Shown: piece by piece, positions 1-7,300 of the stretch | Position numbering within the stretch: the first letter of the stretch is position 1 | Layout of the letters: each line of letters begins with the position of its first letter | DNA from: JBBKXP01 sp038251315 | GTDB taxonomy: Bacteria; Pseudomonadota; Alphaproteobacteria; Rhodobacterales; Rhodobacteraceae | Length of the DNA stretch: 15,961 nucleotides | NCBI GenBank assembly: GCA_038251315.1 | Contig: JBBSBK010000088.1 | Coordinates: forward strand, 1-15,961 | Direction of reading: 5' to 3' | Translations under genes and position numbers: made by a program | The notes under the pieces: generated by a model | The model's database searches: none | The model's input: the letters and a program-made list of their open reading frames with translations, nothing else | Told to the model about the DNA's origin: nothing

Positions 1-342
1 GACAAGATCGCCGATCACCCCACCGCCGAAAGCAATGACCAGATCGCCCCGTTCGACCTTTTGGGCCAACAACCATTCGGCGGTGCGAGTGAACTGTGGC
101 CAACCTTTGGTCGCCTCGCCGGGCGGCAGCGACAGTGTGACCGCATCGATTCTAGCCTTGGCCATCGTGCCGGTCAGGGCGGCCAGATGCAGCCCGGCGA
201 CGGTGTCATCGGTGACGATCGCGACCCGTCGACGGCGCAGGAACGGGGCCAGATGGGTGCCAATGTCAACGACCAGACCGGGTCCGATCACGATATCATA
301 GGCCCGCCCCGGCAGGTCAACGCGGACGGTATCATGCGGCAT
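1..342 (-). CDS. aroB: 3-dehydroquinate synthase, N-terminal part (cut by window edge)
   Basis: AroB converts DAHP to 3-dehydroquinate, the second step of the shikimate pathway, in the cytoplasm and with NAD and a divalent metal. Only the first 114 codons are present; the reading frame is open to base 1 and the gene continues leftward out of the window. Reading from 342 gives MPHDTVRVDLPGRAYDIVIG, then an AIVTDDTVA strand, and ends in AFGGGVIGDLV, which is the glycine-rich NAD-binding signature of the family (GGGVxGDL). The start ATG overlaps the aroK stop as ATGA, so the two genes are translationally coupled in an aroK-aroB operon. The identification rests on the NAD motif, the N-terminal pattern and the aroK neighbour; metal ligands lie outside the window. 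Confidence 0.93.
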   Translation of the reverse strand, partial: MPHDTVRVDLPGRAYDIVIGPGLVVDIGTHLAPFLRRRRVAIVTDDTVAGLHLAALTGTMAKARIDAVTLSLPPGEATKGWPQFTRTAEWLLAQKVERGDLVIAFGGGVIGDLV

Positions 343-935
343 CAAGCAGGCTCCAGCAGGTCAGGACGGGCGGACAGCGCCTCGATGGCCTGCGCCGCAG
401 TCTGGTCGATGGCGAATCCGGGCTGCACCGAGATACGCAACGCTGCCAGCGCATATACGGGCACCCGGACGGCGTAAAGATCGGCGAGGGTCTGGCGCGG
501 ATCGGCGGTCCGCAGCAGCGGGCGCGTGTCCTTGTGGCGGACCCGTTCCCAAAGCAGGGCCAGATCGGCATCAAGCCAGACCGACACCCCCCGCGCAGCG
601 ATTGCCGCACGGTTCCGTTCGGCCAGAAACGCGCCGCCGCCGGTCGACAGGATGCAGGGCGGGCCGGACAGCAGGCGGGCAATCACCTCGGTTTCGCGGT
701 TTCGGAAAAACGGTTCTCCGTCACGGGCGAAAATCTCGGCAATGGTGGCCTGAGCTGCCATTTCGATCTCGACATCGGAATCCAGGAACGGCACGCCCAG
801 CATGGTTGACAGCGCGCGTCCCACAGCGGTTTTGCCCGATCCCATCATCCCGACCAGCACGACCGTGCGGTGCAAACGCCAGGCCGGCGCGGGCGTCGTA
901 TCGGGCGAACCGGTTCTGGCTGTCCTTTCGGCCAT
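342..935 (-). CDS. aroK: Shikimate kinase
   Basis: AroK phosphorylates shikimate at O3 with ATP in the cytoplasm, step five of the shikimate pathway. The 197-residue protein shows the Walker A loop GMMGSGKT (residues 29-36), the shikimate-binding LDSD segment shortly after, FFRNRE, and the TGGGAF shikimate-binding loop. An adenylate-kinase-like lid follows (KDTRPLL). The open frame extends 61 codons further upstream, but that part is unrelated to kinases and covers the intergenic region. The ATG at 935 has purine-rich AGGAAAACAAGG just upstream and gives a length typical of alphaproteobacterial AroK with a short N-terminal extension. It overlaps aroB by ATGA and is divergent from the xerD unit. 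Confidence 0.93.
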   Translation of the reverse strand: MAERTARTGSPDTTPAPAWRLHRTVVLVGMMGSGKTAVGRALSTMLGVPFLDSDVEIEMAAQATIAEIFARDGEPFFRNRETEVIARLLSGPPCILSTGGGAFLAERNRAAIAARGVSVWLDADLALLWERVRHKDTRPLLRTADPRQTLADLYAVRVPVYALAALRISVQPGFAIDQTAAQAIEALSARPDLLEPA

Positions 936-1022
936 TGCCTTGTTTTCCTGCGTGATCGTCGGCCAGCCACCGCCGACTTGCAAATTTAATTCCTGAATGG
1001 CGTGATCTTGGGGCAAAGGCCA

Positions 1023-1050
1023 TATATAAAACCGACCAAGGGCAGCCCAA
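1023..1050 (-). promoter_or_regulatory. Candidate promoter for aroK-aroB
   Basis: On the minus strand there is TTGGGC (complement of 1045-1050), a 16-base spacer, and TATATA (1023-1028), which would start transcription near 1015 and give a leader of about 80 bases before aroK. The spacing is near optimal and TATATA is rare in such GC-rich DNA. The -35 box lies in an 11-base tandem repeat. TATATA is self-complementary, so it could instead serve the rightward genes, but no good -35 was found for that direction. This is a motif match only. Confidence 0.3.
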
Positions 1051-1057
1051 GGGCAGC
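1036..1057. repeat. Perfect 11-base tandem repeat in divergent intergenic region
   Basis: CCAAGGGCAGC occurs twice head-to-tail (1036-1046 and 1047-1057), followed by a partial AAGG. It lies between the divergent aroK and 51-residue peptide genes, over the candidate aroK -35 box. The 11-base period is about one helical turn, so a regulator could see both copies on one face of the DNA. It may also be a chance duplication. Confidence 0.8.
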
Positions 1058-1098
1058 AAGGCCCACCCGAGGTACGAACGGAAAGGCAGGCCAACCCC

Positions 1099-1254
1099 AT
1101 GCTGTGGAGTCTCATCAAGGCATTGTTTCTTCTTGCCGTCTTGGCAGCATTGGGCCTTGTGGCGTATGCCTATCTGGGGCCCATCTTTTCACCCGCCGAT
1201 TTTGCCGCCCCGTCCCAGGCAGTTTCAGAACCGGTGAGCCTGAGCGTCGATTGA
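1099..1254 (+). CDS. 51-residue single-span membrane peptide
   Basis: This short gene encodes MLWSLIKALFLLAVLAALGL followed by VAYAYLGPIFSPADFAAP and a polar tail ending SLSVD. Residues 5-26 form one hydrophobic helix, so it is probably an inner-membrane peptide with a short tail outside, or an uncleaved signal anchor. I do not recognise a family. Support for its being real: a purine-rich ribosome site (GGAAAGGCAGG, 1080-1090) lies eight bases before the ATG, and its stop overlaps the next start as TGATG (1252-1256), the mark of translational coupling. It leads a three-gene unit ending in xerD. Its job is unknown; a role with the secreted protein next to it is an inference from coupling. Confidence 0.7.
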   Translation: MLWSLIKALFLLAVLAALGLVAYAYLGPIFSPADFAAPSQAVSEPVSLSVD

Positions 1255-2810
1255 TGAGTCTTCGAAGATCACTGATCGTTCTGGTGGCCGTCGCTTCTCT
1301 GCCAGCGTCAGCGCAGGATAGCGACGGGAACCCCCTGTCGGCGATCGACTGGCTATCGCAAAGCGTGCAGACGCCTATCGCCGCGCCTGAAGCCCCGACC
1401 CCGACCCTGCCCGTCGAACCCCCCATCGCAGATAATGCCACATCGCCAGGCGTGACAGTCACGGCCTTGGACAATCCGTCGCCCGATGGCACCGGCCTGC
1501 TGGCCCCCGCCGTGACAGGCTTGCCGCGCAGCCTGTGGTCGGCGTCGGATGCCGAAACGCTGAGCCTGCTGGTGCGCGCCGAACGGGTCGAAACGCTGCC
1601 CGCCCTGCAGGATCTTCTGATCACCCTGATGCTGGCCGAGGCCGATCCGCCCTCCGGCGCCGGGCCGCAAGGCGATCTGTTCCTGGCCCGCGTCGACAAA
1701 TTGCTTGATATCGGCGCGCTGGAACAGGCACAGGCCCTGCTCGAGGCGGCAGATCCGACGACGCCCGAACTGTTCCGCCGCTGGTTCGACGTCGCCCTGC
1801 TGACCGGAACCGAGGATCAGGCCTGCACCACCCTGCGCGACCATCCCGATCTTGCGCCGACGATCCCGGCGCGGGTCTTCTGCCTTGCCCGCAATGGCGA
1901 CTGGCAAGCGGGGGCGCTGATCCTGAATACCGCACGCGCCTTGGGCGACATCACCGATGCCGACGACGCGCTGCTGTCGCGGTTCCTTGACCCCGATCTT
2001 TACGAAGGTGAAGACTCCCTGACGGCCCCAGAACGGATGACCCCATTGGTGTTCCGGATGCACGAAGCGATCGGCGAGGGGTTGACAACCGCCGGCCTCC
2101 CCCGCGCATTTGCCCATGCCGACCTGCGCCAGACGACCGGCTGGAAGGCGCAGCTTGAAGCGGCCGAACGGTTGGCGCGCAGCAGTGCCATCGACCCGAA
2201 CGTGCTGTTCGGTCTCTACCTCGCCCATACCCCGGCCGCGTCCGGCGGCATATGGGACAGGGCGCGCGCAGTGCAGACCTTTGACGCCGCGCTCAAGGCG
2301 GGCGACGACGACGCTGTCGCTGCCGCCCTACCCACGGTCTGGGCAGCGATGCAGAACATCCGGGCCGAGGTGGCCTTTGCCCGCGTCTATTCTCCTGCCG
2401 TCTCTGACCTGACCTTGCCCGACGAGAGCCGCACGCTGGTCTTTCATATCGCCCTGTTATCGCCCGACTACGAGGCGGCCGCACTGGCGGCCACACCGAC
2501 GGGCCCAACCGAACGGTTCTTGCAGGGGCTCGCGCAAGGCGACCTATCGGGCCAGACCGGTGACGACTCGAACTCCGCCGCGATCGCTGCCGCCTTTGAT
2601 CTGCCTCCCGCCGAGGATACCCTGACGGTCATGGCCGGCGCGGGCAAACTGGGCGAGGCGATCCTGCGGGCCCTTGCCCTGTTCGATCAGGGGGTTGGCG
2701 GCGACCCGACGGCCATCACCGCGTCGCTGGCCCTGTTGCGGTCCGTTGGGCTCGAGGATCAGGCCCGCCGCACCGCCTTGCAACTGCTGCTGCTTGACCG
2801 TCCGGCATGA
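1254..2810 (+). CDS. Secreted helical-repeat-like protein of unknown function
   Basis: The 518-residue product begins MSLRRSLIVLVAVASLPASA-QD: a basic start, a hydrophobic core and an ASA cleavage site near residue 20, so it is predicted to be exported to the periplasm. Residues 40-95 are rich in proline and alanine and look like a linker. From about 100 to the end the sequence is alternating short amphipathic helices (for example LDIGALEQAQALLEAADPTT), reminiscent of TPR or alpha-solenoid folds, without a clear repeat consensus. The mature part has exactly two cysteines (191 and 210), close enough for a disulfide. No catalytic motif is visible. The open frame runs 84 codons further upstream but that part overlaps the membrane peptide and lacks a signal sequence, so I chose the ATG at 1254. 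Its stop overlaps xerD as ATGA. Confidence 0.85.
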   Translation: MSLRRSLIVLVAVASLPASAQDSDGNPLSAIDWLSQSVQTPIAAPEAPTPTLPVEPPIADNATSPGVTVTALDNPSPDGTGLLAPAVTGLPRSLWSASDAETLSLLVRAERVETLPALQDLLITLMLAEADPPSGAGPQGDLFLARVDKLLDIGALEQAQALLEAADPTTPELFRRWFDVALLTGTEDQACTTLRDHPDLAPTIPARVFCLARNGDWQAGALILNTARALGDITDADDALLSRFLDPDLYEGEDSLTAPERMTPLVFRMHEAIGEGLTTAGLPRAFAHADLRQTTGWKAQLEAAERLARSSAIDPNVLFGLYLAHTPAASGGIWDRARAVQTFDAALKAGDDDAVAAALPTVWAAMQNIRAEVAFARVYSPAVSDLTLPDESRTLVFHIALLSPDYEAAALAATPTGPTERFLQGLAQGDLSGQTGDDSNSAAIAAAFDLPPAEDTLTVMAGAGKLGEAILRALALFDQGVGGDPTAITASLALLRSVGLEDQARRTALQLLLLDRPA

Positions 2811-3751
2811 ACGACGCGGCCAGCCGCCCAATGCCGCACTGGATCTCGGCGTTTCTTGAGGCGCAGGCGGCGGAGCGGGCGGCGGCTACCAATACACAAC
2901 TGGCCTATGCCCGTGACCTGACCGATTTCGCGGGCTGGCTGGGGCGACGCGGCCTGCACTATGGCGCGGTGACCCAGGACAACATCGAAAGTTATCTGGT
3001 CGATTGCGAGGCTGACGGCCTGTCGAAATCCACCCGCGCCCGCCGCCTGTCTGCGATCCGGCAGTTGTTCCGCTTTGCCTTCGAGGAAGGCTGGCGCGCC
3101 GACAATCCCGCGATCCGCCTGTCCGGGCCGGGGCGCGACAAACGCCTGCCAAAAACGCTGGACGAGGCTGAGGTGGGCCGCCTGCTGACCGCCGCAGGAC
3201 AGGGCCGTGACGGCGTGCGCAACACCTGCCTGATGGAACTGCTCTACGCCACGGGGATGCGCGTGACCGAACTGGTCAGCCTGCCGGTAGCGGCGGCACG
3301 CGGCGATCCGCGGATGCTGCTGGTGCGCGGCAAGGGCGGCAAGGAACGACTGGTGCCCCTGTCGCTGCCCGCGCGTACGGCGACAACGATCTGGTTGCAG
3401 GAACGCGACCGGGTTGCCGAAGTGGCCAAGAAAGCGGGCAAGCCAGCGTCACCCTTTCTGTTTCCCGCCAGCGGCAAGGCTGGGCACATGACGCGACAGC
3501 GGTTCTTTACCCTGATCAAGGAACTGGCCGTCACTTGCGGCGTATCGCCAGCCAAGGTGACGCCACACACGATCCGGCATGCCTTTGCCACGCACCTTCT
3601 CGCAGGGGGCGCCGATCTGCGCGCGATCCAGACCATGCTGGGCCACGCCGATGTGGCGACGACCGAGATCTACACGCATGTGCTGGACGAACGGCTGACC
3701 GCGCTGGTGATGGAGCATCATCCGTTGGCCAAAAAGCGGCGCACACCTTGA
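2807..3751 (+). CDS. xerD: Tyrosine site-specific recombinase XerD
   Basis: XerD acts with XerC at the dif site to resolve chromosome dimers at division. The 314-residue protein has an N-terminal SAM-like core-binding domain (about 10-100: NTQLAYARDL, LSAIRQLFRFAFEEG) and a C-terminal catalytic domain. The catalytic set is visible: R152 (TGMRVTEL), K176 (RGKGGKER), H254 and R257 (HTIRH), H280 (MLGH) and the nucleophile Y289 (EIYTHV). Length is usual. XerC is the main alternative, but the sequence style and the position next to aroK, a neighbourhood seen in other alphaproteobacteria, favour XerD. The ATG overlaps the preceding stop (ATGA, 2807-2810), so it is translated as the last gene of the unit starting at 1099. 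Confidence 0.9.
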   Translation: MNDAASRPMPHWISAFLEAQAAERAAATNTQLAYARDLTDFAGWLGRRGLHYGAVTQDNIESYLVDCEADGLSKSTRARRLSAIRQLFRFAFEEGWRADNPAIRLSGPGRDKRLPKTLDEAEVGRLLTAAGQGRDGVRNTCLMELLYATGMRVTELVSLPVAAARGDPRMLLVRGKGGKERLVPLSLPARTATTIWLQERDRVAEVAKKAGKPASPFLFPASGKAGHMTRQRFFTLIKELAVTCGVSPAKVTPHTIRHAFATHLLAGGADLRAIQTMLGHADVATTEIYTHVLDERLTALVMEHHPLAKKRRTP

Positions 3752-3806
3752 AGGAAACCGCTGCTGGCCCCATAACGTGCCACAACCCCACCCCTGAAAG
3801 CCTGAC

Positions 3807-5105
3807 ATGACCCCCCTGCTTGACGCGGCATTCTGGATCACCGCTGCTTCCATCCTGATCCTGCTGGTGCTGTCGGCGTTCTTTTCGGGATCGGAAACCG
3901 CGCTGACGGCGGCGTCGCGGGGCAAATTACGCTCCGCCGCCGACCGTGGGTCGGCTGGTGCCAAGCGGGCACTGGATGTGACCGAAGATAACGAGCGGCT
4001 GATCGGGTCGGTCCTGCTGGGCAACAACGTTGTCAACATTCTGGCAACCTCGCTCGCGACCGCCATGCTGACGCGGCTGTTCGGGCAGAACGGGGTTGCG
4101 GTGGCGACGCTGGTGATGACTCTGCTGGTGCTGATCTTTGCCGAGGTGCTGCCGAAAACCTATGCGATCACCAACCCCGAGATGGTAGCGTCTCGGGTTG
4201 CCGGACCAATCAAGCTGGTGGTGCTGGTGTTCTCGCCGATGGTCACTGCGGTCCGTGCGCTAGTGCGTGGTGTGCTGTGGCTGTTTGGGGTGCGGATCGA
4301 CCCCAACAGCAACATTCTGGCCGTGCGCGAGGAAATCGCCGGGGCGCTGCAACTGGGCCATTCCGAAGGGATCGTCGAAAAGGAAGACCGCGACCGAATC
4401 CTTGGCGCGTTGGACCTGAGCGAGCGGACGGTCGAAGAGATCATGCTGCATCGTTCGGGCATCGAGATGATCGACGGCAATCAGTCCGCCGCAGACATCC
4501 TGTCGCAAAGTCTGAAAAGCCGCCACACCCGGTTGCCGATCTACCGCGACGATCCCGAAAACATCGTTGGCGTGATCCATGCCAAGGATCTGCTGCGGGC
4601 GATGCACAAATTGCTGCGCGCCGGTGCGGTAGATGCGAAAAAGCTGACGGATTTCAATGTGATGGATGTGGCGATGCCGCCGTATTTCGTGCCTGAAACG
4701 ACGACGCTGGACGACCAGATGCGCCAGTTTCTGCGCCGCAAGACCCACTTTGCCCTTGTCGTCGACGAATACGGTGCGTTGCAGGGTCTCATCACGCTTG
4801 AGGATATTCTGGAAGAAATTGTCGGCGAGATCGCCGACGAATTCGATGACAGCACCGAAGAACAGATCGAACGCACCGACGACGGCGCCTATATCGTAGA
4901 TGGTGGCATGACGATCCGAGACCTGAACCGCGCCCACGATTGGACCCTGCCCGACGACGAGGCGAACACCGTCGCCGGGCTGGTCATCCACGAAGCGCAG
5001 ATGATCCCGGTGGAAGGGCAAGTGTTTTCGTTCCACGGGTTTCGGTTTGAAGTGCTGAGCAAGGAAGACAACCGGATCGCGACGCTGAAGATTCGGGCGC
5101 TGTGA
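3807..5105 (+). CDS. CNNM/CorC-family membrane protein with CBS domains
   Basis: Proteins of this family (often labelled hemolysin C or CorC) are inner-membrane proteins linked to magnesium or cobalt efflux. The 432 residues fall into three parts. A DUF21/CNNM transmembrane domain (about 1-190) has hydrophobic spans near 8-28, 65-90, 95-117 and 133-160 and the conserved SGSETALTA (27-35) and FAEVLPKTYA segments. A pair of CBS domains follows (about 210-340), ending in the typical GLITLEDILEEIVGEI. A CorC_HlyC C-terminal domain (about 358-430) closes the protein. It starts 55 bases after xerD, without a strong ribosome site (GAAAG only), and ends four bases from the convergent radical SAM gene. 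The exact ion is not decided by the sequence. Confidence 0.9.
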   Translation: MTPLLDAAFWITAASILILLVLSAFFSGSETALTAASRGKLRSAADRGSAGAKRALDVTEDNERLIGSVLLGNNVVNILATSLATAMLTRLFGQNGVAVATLVMTLLVLIFAEVLPKTYAITNPEMVASRVAGPIKLVVLVFSPMVTAVRALVRGVLWLFGVRIDPNSNILAVREEIAGALQLGHSEGIVEKEDRDRILGALDLSERTVEEIMLHRSGIEMIDGNQSAADILSQSLKSRHTRLPIYRDDPENIVGVIHAKDLLRAMHKLLRAGAVDAKKLTDFNVMDVAMPPYFVPETTTLDDQMRQFLRRKTHFALVVDEYGALQGLITLEDILEEIVGEIADEFDDSTEEQIERTDDGAYIVDGGMTIRDLNRAHDWTLPDDEANTVAGLVIHEAQMIPVEGQVFSFHGFRFEVLSKEDNRIATLKIRAL

Positions 5106-5109
5106 CCGC

Positions 5110-6189
5110 TTAGAACAGCGATAGCTGATCGCCAGCCTGCGGTGGTGGCGCAAACAGGTCGGTCCGCAAGGGTGGAAGGCTTTTGGACAAGCCCAGTCGC
5201 TTGATCGTCACATCAAAGCGGCGGCGCAGCAACCCCGCCCAGGGCCCCTGCCCGGTCATCCGCTTGCCGAAGTCCGGGTCATAGTCGCGCCCGCCGTGCA
5301 GGTCGCGCACCCGCCCCATGATCCGCGCGGCGCGGTCGGGATAGGTCGCCGCGACCCAATCGCGAAACAGCCCCGACACCTCGCGCGGCAGCCGCAGCAC
5401 GATGGAGGATGCCGCCGTCGCCCCCGCTTGCGCCGCTGCCGTCAGGATCGACTCAAGTTCGTGATCGGTCAGCGCAGGCACGACCGGCGACACCATGACC
5501 CGCACCGGAATCCCCGCATCACTCAGCCGCCGGACCGTCTGCAGCCGCCGCGCCGGTAAAGGCACGCGCGGCTCCATCGCGCGGCTAGTCGCGTCGTCCA
5601 GCGTCGTGATCGTGATCCCGACCCGCACCAGCCCCTTGGCCGCCATCGGAGCCAGAATATCTATATCACGTTCGATCAGGACGCCCTTGGTGACAATCCC
5701 GACCGGGTGGTTGAAATCGGCCAGCACCTGCAGGATCGACCGCATGATCCTGCGATCCCGTTCAATCGGTTGATAGGGGTCGGTGTTGGTACCGATCGCG
5801 ATCATCGCCGGCAGATAGGACGGGGCGCGCAACTCGGCCGCCAGCAGCCGCGCCGCGTCAGGGCGCGCGATCAGACGGGTTTCGAAATCCAGCCCCGGCG
5901 ACAGGCCCAGATAGGCGTGGCTGGGCCGTGCAAAACAATAGATGCAGCCGTGTTCACACCCACGGTAGGGGTTGATCGACCGTTCGAATGACAAGTCGGA
6001 CGAAGTGTTGTGCGAAATAACACGGCGCGGCAATTCTTCGGTCACCTGGGTGCGCAGCACCGGCAGATCATCATCGCGCGCCCAGCCGTCATCCACTGCC
6101 TCGGTCCGCAAGCGATCAAATCGCACGTCGGGGTTGGACAACGCGGCGCGTCCGGGCGTGCGCATCTGGGGGGCGGGGCCATTCTGCAT
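5110..6189 (-). CDS. PA0069-family radical SAM protein
   Basis: The 359-residue protein carries a radical SAM cluster motif of the C-x3-C-x2-C spacing (YRGCEHGCIYC; C78, C82, C85) that holds the 4Fe-4S cluster used to cleave S-adenosylmethionine. Around it are NPYRGCEHGC and FARPSHAYLG, features of the family annotated as PA0069-type and distantly related to spore photoproduct lyase. Further TIM-barrel strands are seen in AIGTNTDPYQPIE and VRVGITITTLDD. The family's substrate is not known, so I give none. The C-terminal region (DYDPDFGKRMTGQGPWAGLL) is also characteristic. The start at 6189 gives the expected length; no strong ribosome site precedes it. It is divergent from the corrinoid protein and convergent with the CNNM gene. 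Confidence 0.88.
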   Translation of the reverse strand: MQNGPAPQMRTPGRAALSNPDVRFDRLRTEAVDDGWARDDDLPVLRTQVTEELPRRVISHNTSSDLSFERSINPYRGCEHGCIYCFARPSHAYLGLSPGLDFETRLIARPDAARLLAAELRAPSYLPAMIAIGTNTDPYQPIERDRRIMRSILQVLADFNHPVGIVTKGVLIERDIDILAPMAAKGLVRVGITITTLDDATSRAMEPRVPLPARRLQTVRRLSDAGIPVRVMVSPVVPALTDHELESILTAAAQAGATAASSIVLRLPREVSGLFRDWVAATYPDRAARIMGRVRDLHGGRDYDPDFGKRMTGQGPWAGLLRRRFDVTIKRLGLSKSLPPLRTDLFAPPPQAGDQLSLF

Positions 6190-6340
6190 GGCGCATCACT
6201 AGAACGAAACGAGAACCCTGACAAGTCAAAGTCGGTCACGCCCTGCCCAATGTCGCAATTCGTCGGCTGGCAAGAGCGCCAAAAGCGCATTAGGAACAAG
6301 AGATCAGGCGCGCACCCCGCCGCCCGCAAAGGACACTCCA

Positions 6341-7048
6341 ATGGCAGACGACGACGAGATCATTCTGGCCGACCTTTCCGATGAAGACCTTGTCGCCCAG
6401 ATGTTCGACGATCTGTATGACGGCCTGCGCGAAGAGATCGAGGACGGCGTCAACATCCTGCTGGAACGCAAGTGGGAACCCTACAACATCCTGACCGACG
6501 CGCTGGTCGGCGGCATGACCATCGTCGGCGCCGATTTCCGCGACGGTATCCTGTTTGTCCCCGAGGTGCTTCTGGCCGCCAACGCGATGAAGGGCGGCAT
6601 GGCGATCCTGAAACCGCTGCTGGCGGAAACCGGCGCGCCGCGCGTCGGCAAGATGGTGATCGGCACCGTCAAGGGCGACATCCACGACATCGGCAAGAAC
6701 CTTGTCGGCATGATGATGGAAGGCGCGGGTTTCGAGGTCGTCGATCTGGGGATCAACAACTCGGTCGACAAGTATCTGGCTGCGATCGAAACCGAAGGCC
6801 CCGATATCCTGGGCATGTCGGCCCTGCTCACCACGACGATGCCCTACATGAAGGTGGTCATCGACACCCTGATCGAAAAGGGCATGCGCGAGGATTACAT
6901 CGTCCTTGTCGGAGGTGCGCCTTTGAACGAGGAGTTCGGCAAGGCGATCGGCGCGGATGCCTATTGCCGCGACGCCGCCGTGGCCGTGGAAACCGCCAAG
7001 ACGTTCATGGCGCGCAAGCACAACAACGCCGCAGCCGCTAACGCCTGA
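6341..7048 (+). CDS. Free-standing corrinoid (B12-binding) methyl-carrier protein
   Basis: The 235-residue protein has the two modules of corrinoid methyl carriers: a helical cap (about 15-100, including FVPEVLLAANAMKGGM) and a Rossmann-like B12-binding domain (about 101-225). The B12 signature GDIHDIGKN gives D113, the cobalt-ligand H115 and G118. SALLTTTMPYM (160-170) and VLVGGAPL (188-195) are the other nucleotide-loop contacts. Such proteins shuttle a methyl group between two methyltransferases. No methyltransferase is encoded nearby, so partners must be elsewhere. In roseobacters the leading options are the B12 subunit of a split methionine synthase or a methylamine/betaine system (MtbC-like). 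The ribosome site AAAGGA precedes the ATG, and a strong terminator follows the stop. A DUF1638 gene lies downstream. Confidence 0.92.
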   Translation: MADDDEIILADLSDEDLVAQMFDDLYDGLREEIEDGVNILLERKWEPYNILTDALVGGMTIVGADFRDGILFVPEVLLAANAMKGGMAILKPLLAETGAPRVGKMVIGTVKGDIHDIGKNLVGMMMEGAGFEVVDLGINNSVDKYLAAIETEGPDILGMSALLTTTMPYMKVVIDTLIEKGMREDYIVLVGGAPLNEEFGKAIGADAYCRDAAVAVETAKTFMARKHNNAAAANA

Positions 7049-7069
7049 GCGGGACGCTGGTGCGATAAC

Positions 7070-7102
7070 AAGGCCCTGCCGCATGGTGGGGCCTTTTGCT
7101 TT
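7070..7102 (+). terminator. Intrinsic terminator after the corrinoid gene
   Basis: AAGGCCCTGCC (7070-7080), tetraloop GCAT, then GGTGGGGCCTT (7085-7095) form an uninterrupted 11-base-pair stem with two G-T pairs, followed directly by TTGCTTTT. It starts 22 bases after the stop codon. This is the only textbook rho-independent terminator I found in the window, and it separates the corrinoid gene from the membrane peptide and DUF1638 genes, which then need readthrough or a promoter of their own. Confidence 0.85.
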
Positions 7103-7141
7103 TGAGCCGCAACGGCCATATTTGATGGGAAAGGACACCCG

Positions 7142-7300
7142 ATGTCTCTCTTTCTTGTTTTTGGAGTTTTCGCGACGATCATCTGTGTGGCGTTCCTGAT
7201 GGCTGGCCTCGGATGGCTCTTGCGTGGTTTTATCGACTTGAGCGGAGAACGGATCATCCTGCCGACTCTGGTAGTCGCTGCTGCGTTGTTTGACCGATGA
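7142..7300 (+). CDS. 52-residue small membrane protein coupled to DUF1638
   Basis: The product is MSLFLVFGVFATIICVAFLM, then AGLGWLLRGFIDLSGERIIL and PTLVVAAALFDR. Residues 2-30 are strongly hydrophobic and residues 38-50 form a shorter second hydrophobic stretch, so an inner-membrane hairpin or single span is likely. I do not recognise a family. It is probably a real gene because GGGAAAGGA (7127-7135) lies about seven bases before the ATG, and its TGA overlaps the DUF1638 ATG as ATGA (7297-7300). It lies between the terminator and DUF1638. Its codon use is less GC-biased than that of its neighbours, which may reflect hydrophobic content, recent origin, or simply non-coding origin. Confidence 0.6.
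   Translation: MSLFLVFGVFATIICVAFLMAGLGWLLRGFIDLSGERIILPTLVVAAALFDR

Noticed and set aside
957..976. GTCGGC/GCCGAC hairpin in the aroK leader as a riboswitch or attenuator
   Set aside because: A six-pair stem only, with no alternative structure or T run.
936..1118. 61-codon N-terminal extension of aroK
   Set aside because: Not kinase-like, covers the divergent promoter region, and the ATG at 935 has a ribosome site.
1002..1253. 84-codon N-terminal extension of the secreted protein
   Set aside because: It would bury the signal peptide, overlap the 51-residue gene and run through the intergenic repeat; ATG 1254 gives a clean exported protein.
1353..2228. 291-codon leftward frame under the secreted protein
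   Set aside because: Antisense shadow of a convincing secreted protein; no signal, motif or ribosome site supports it.
4260..5153. 297-codon leftward frame under the CNNM gene
   Set aside because: Antisense shadow; the plus-strand CBS and CorC domains are intact and the antisense product has no recognisable family.
6219..6228. TGACAAGTCA dyad between the radical SAM and corrinoid genes as an operator
   Set aside because: A ten-base palindrome alone is expected by chance and no second copy is nearby.
6290..7138. 282-codon leftward frame over the corrinoid gene
   Set aside because: It runs antisense to the B12-binding motifs and through the terminator; composition is H/D/R-rich shadow type.
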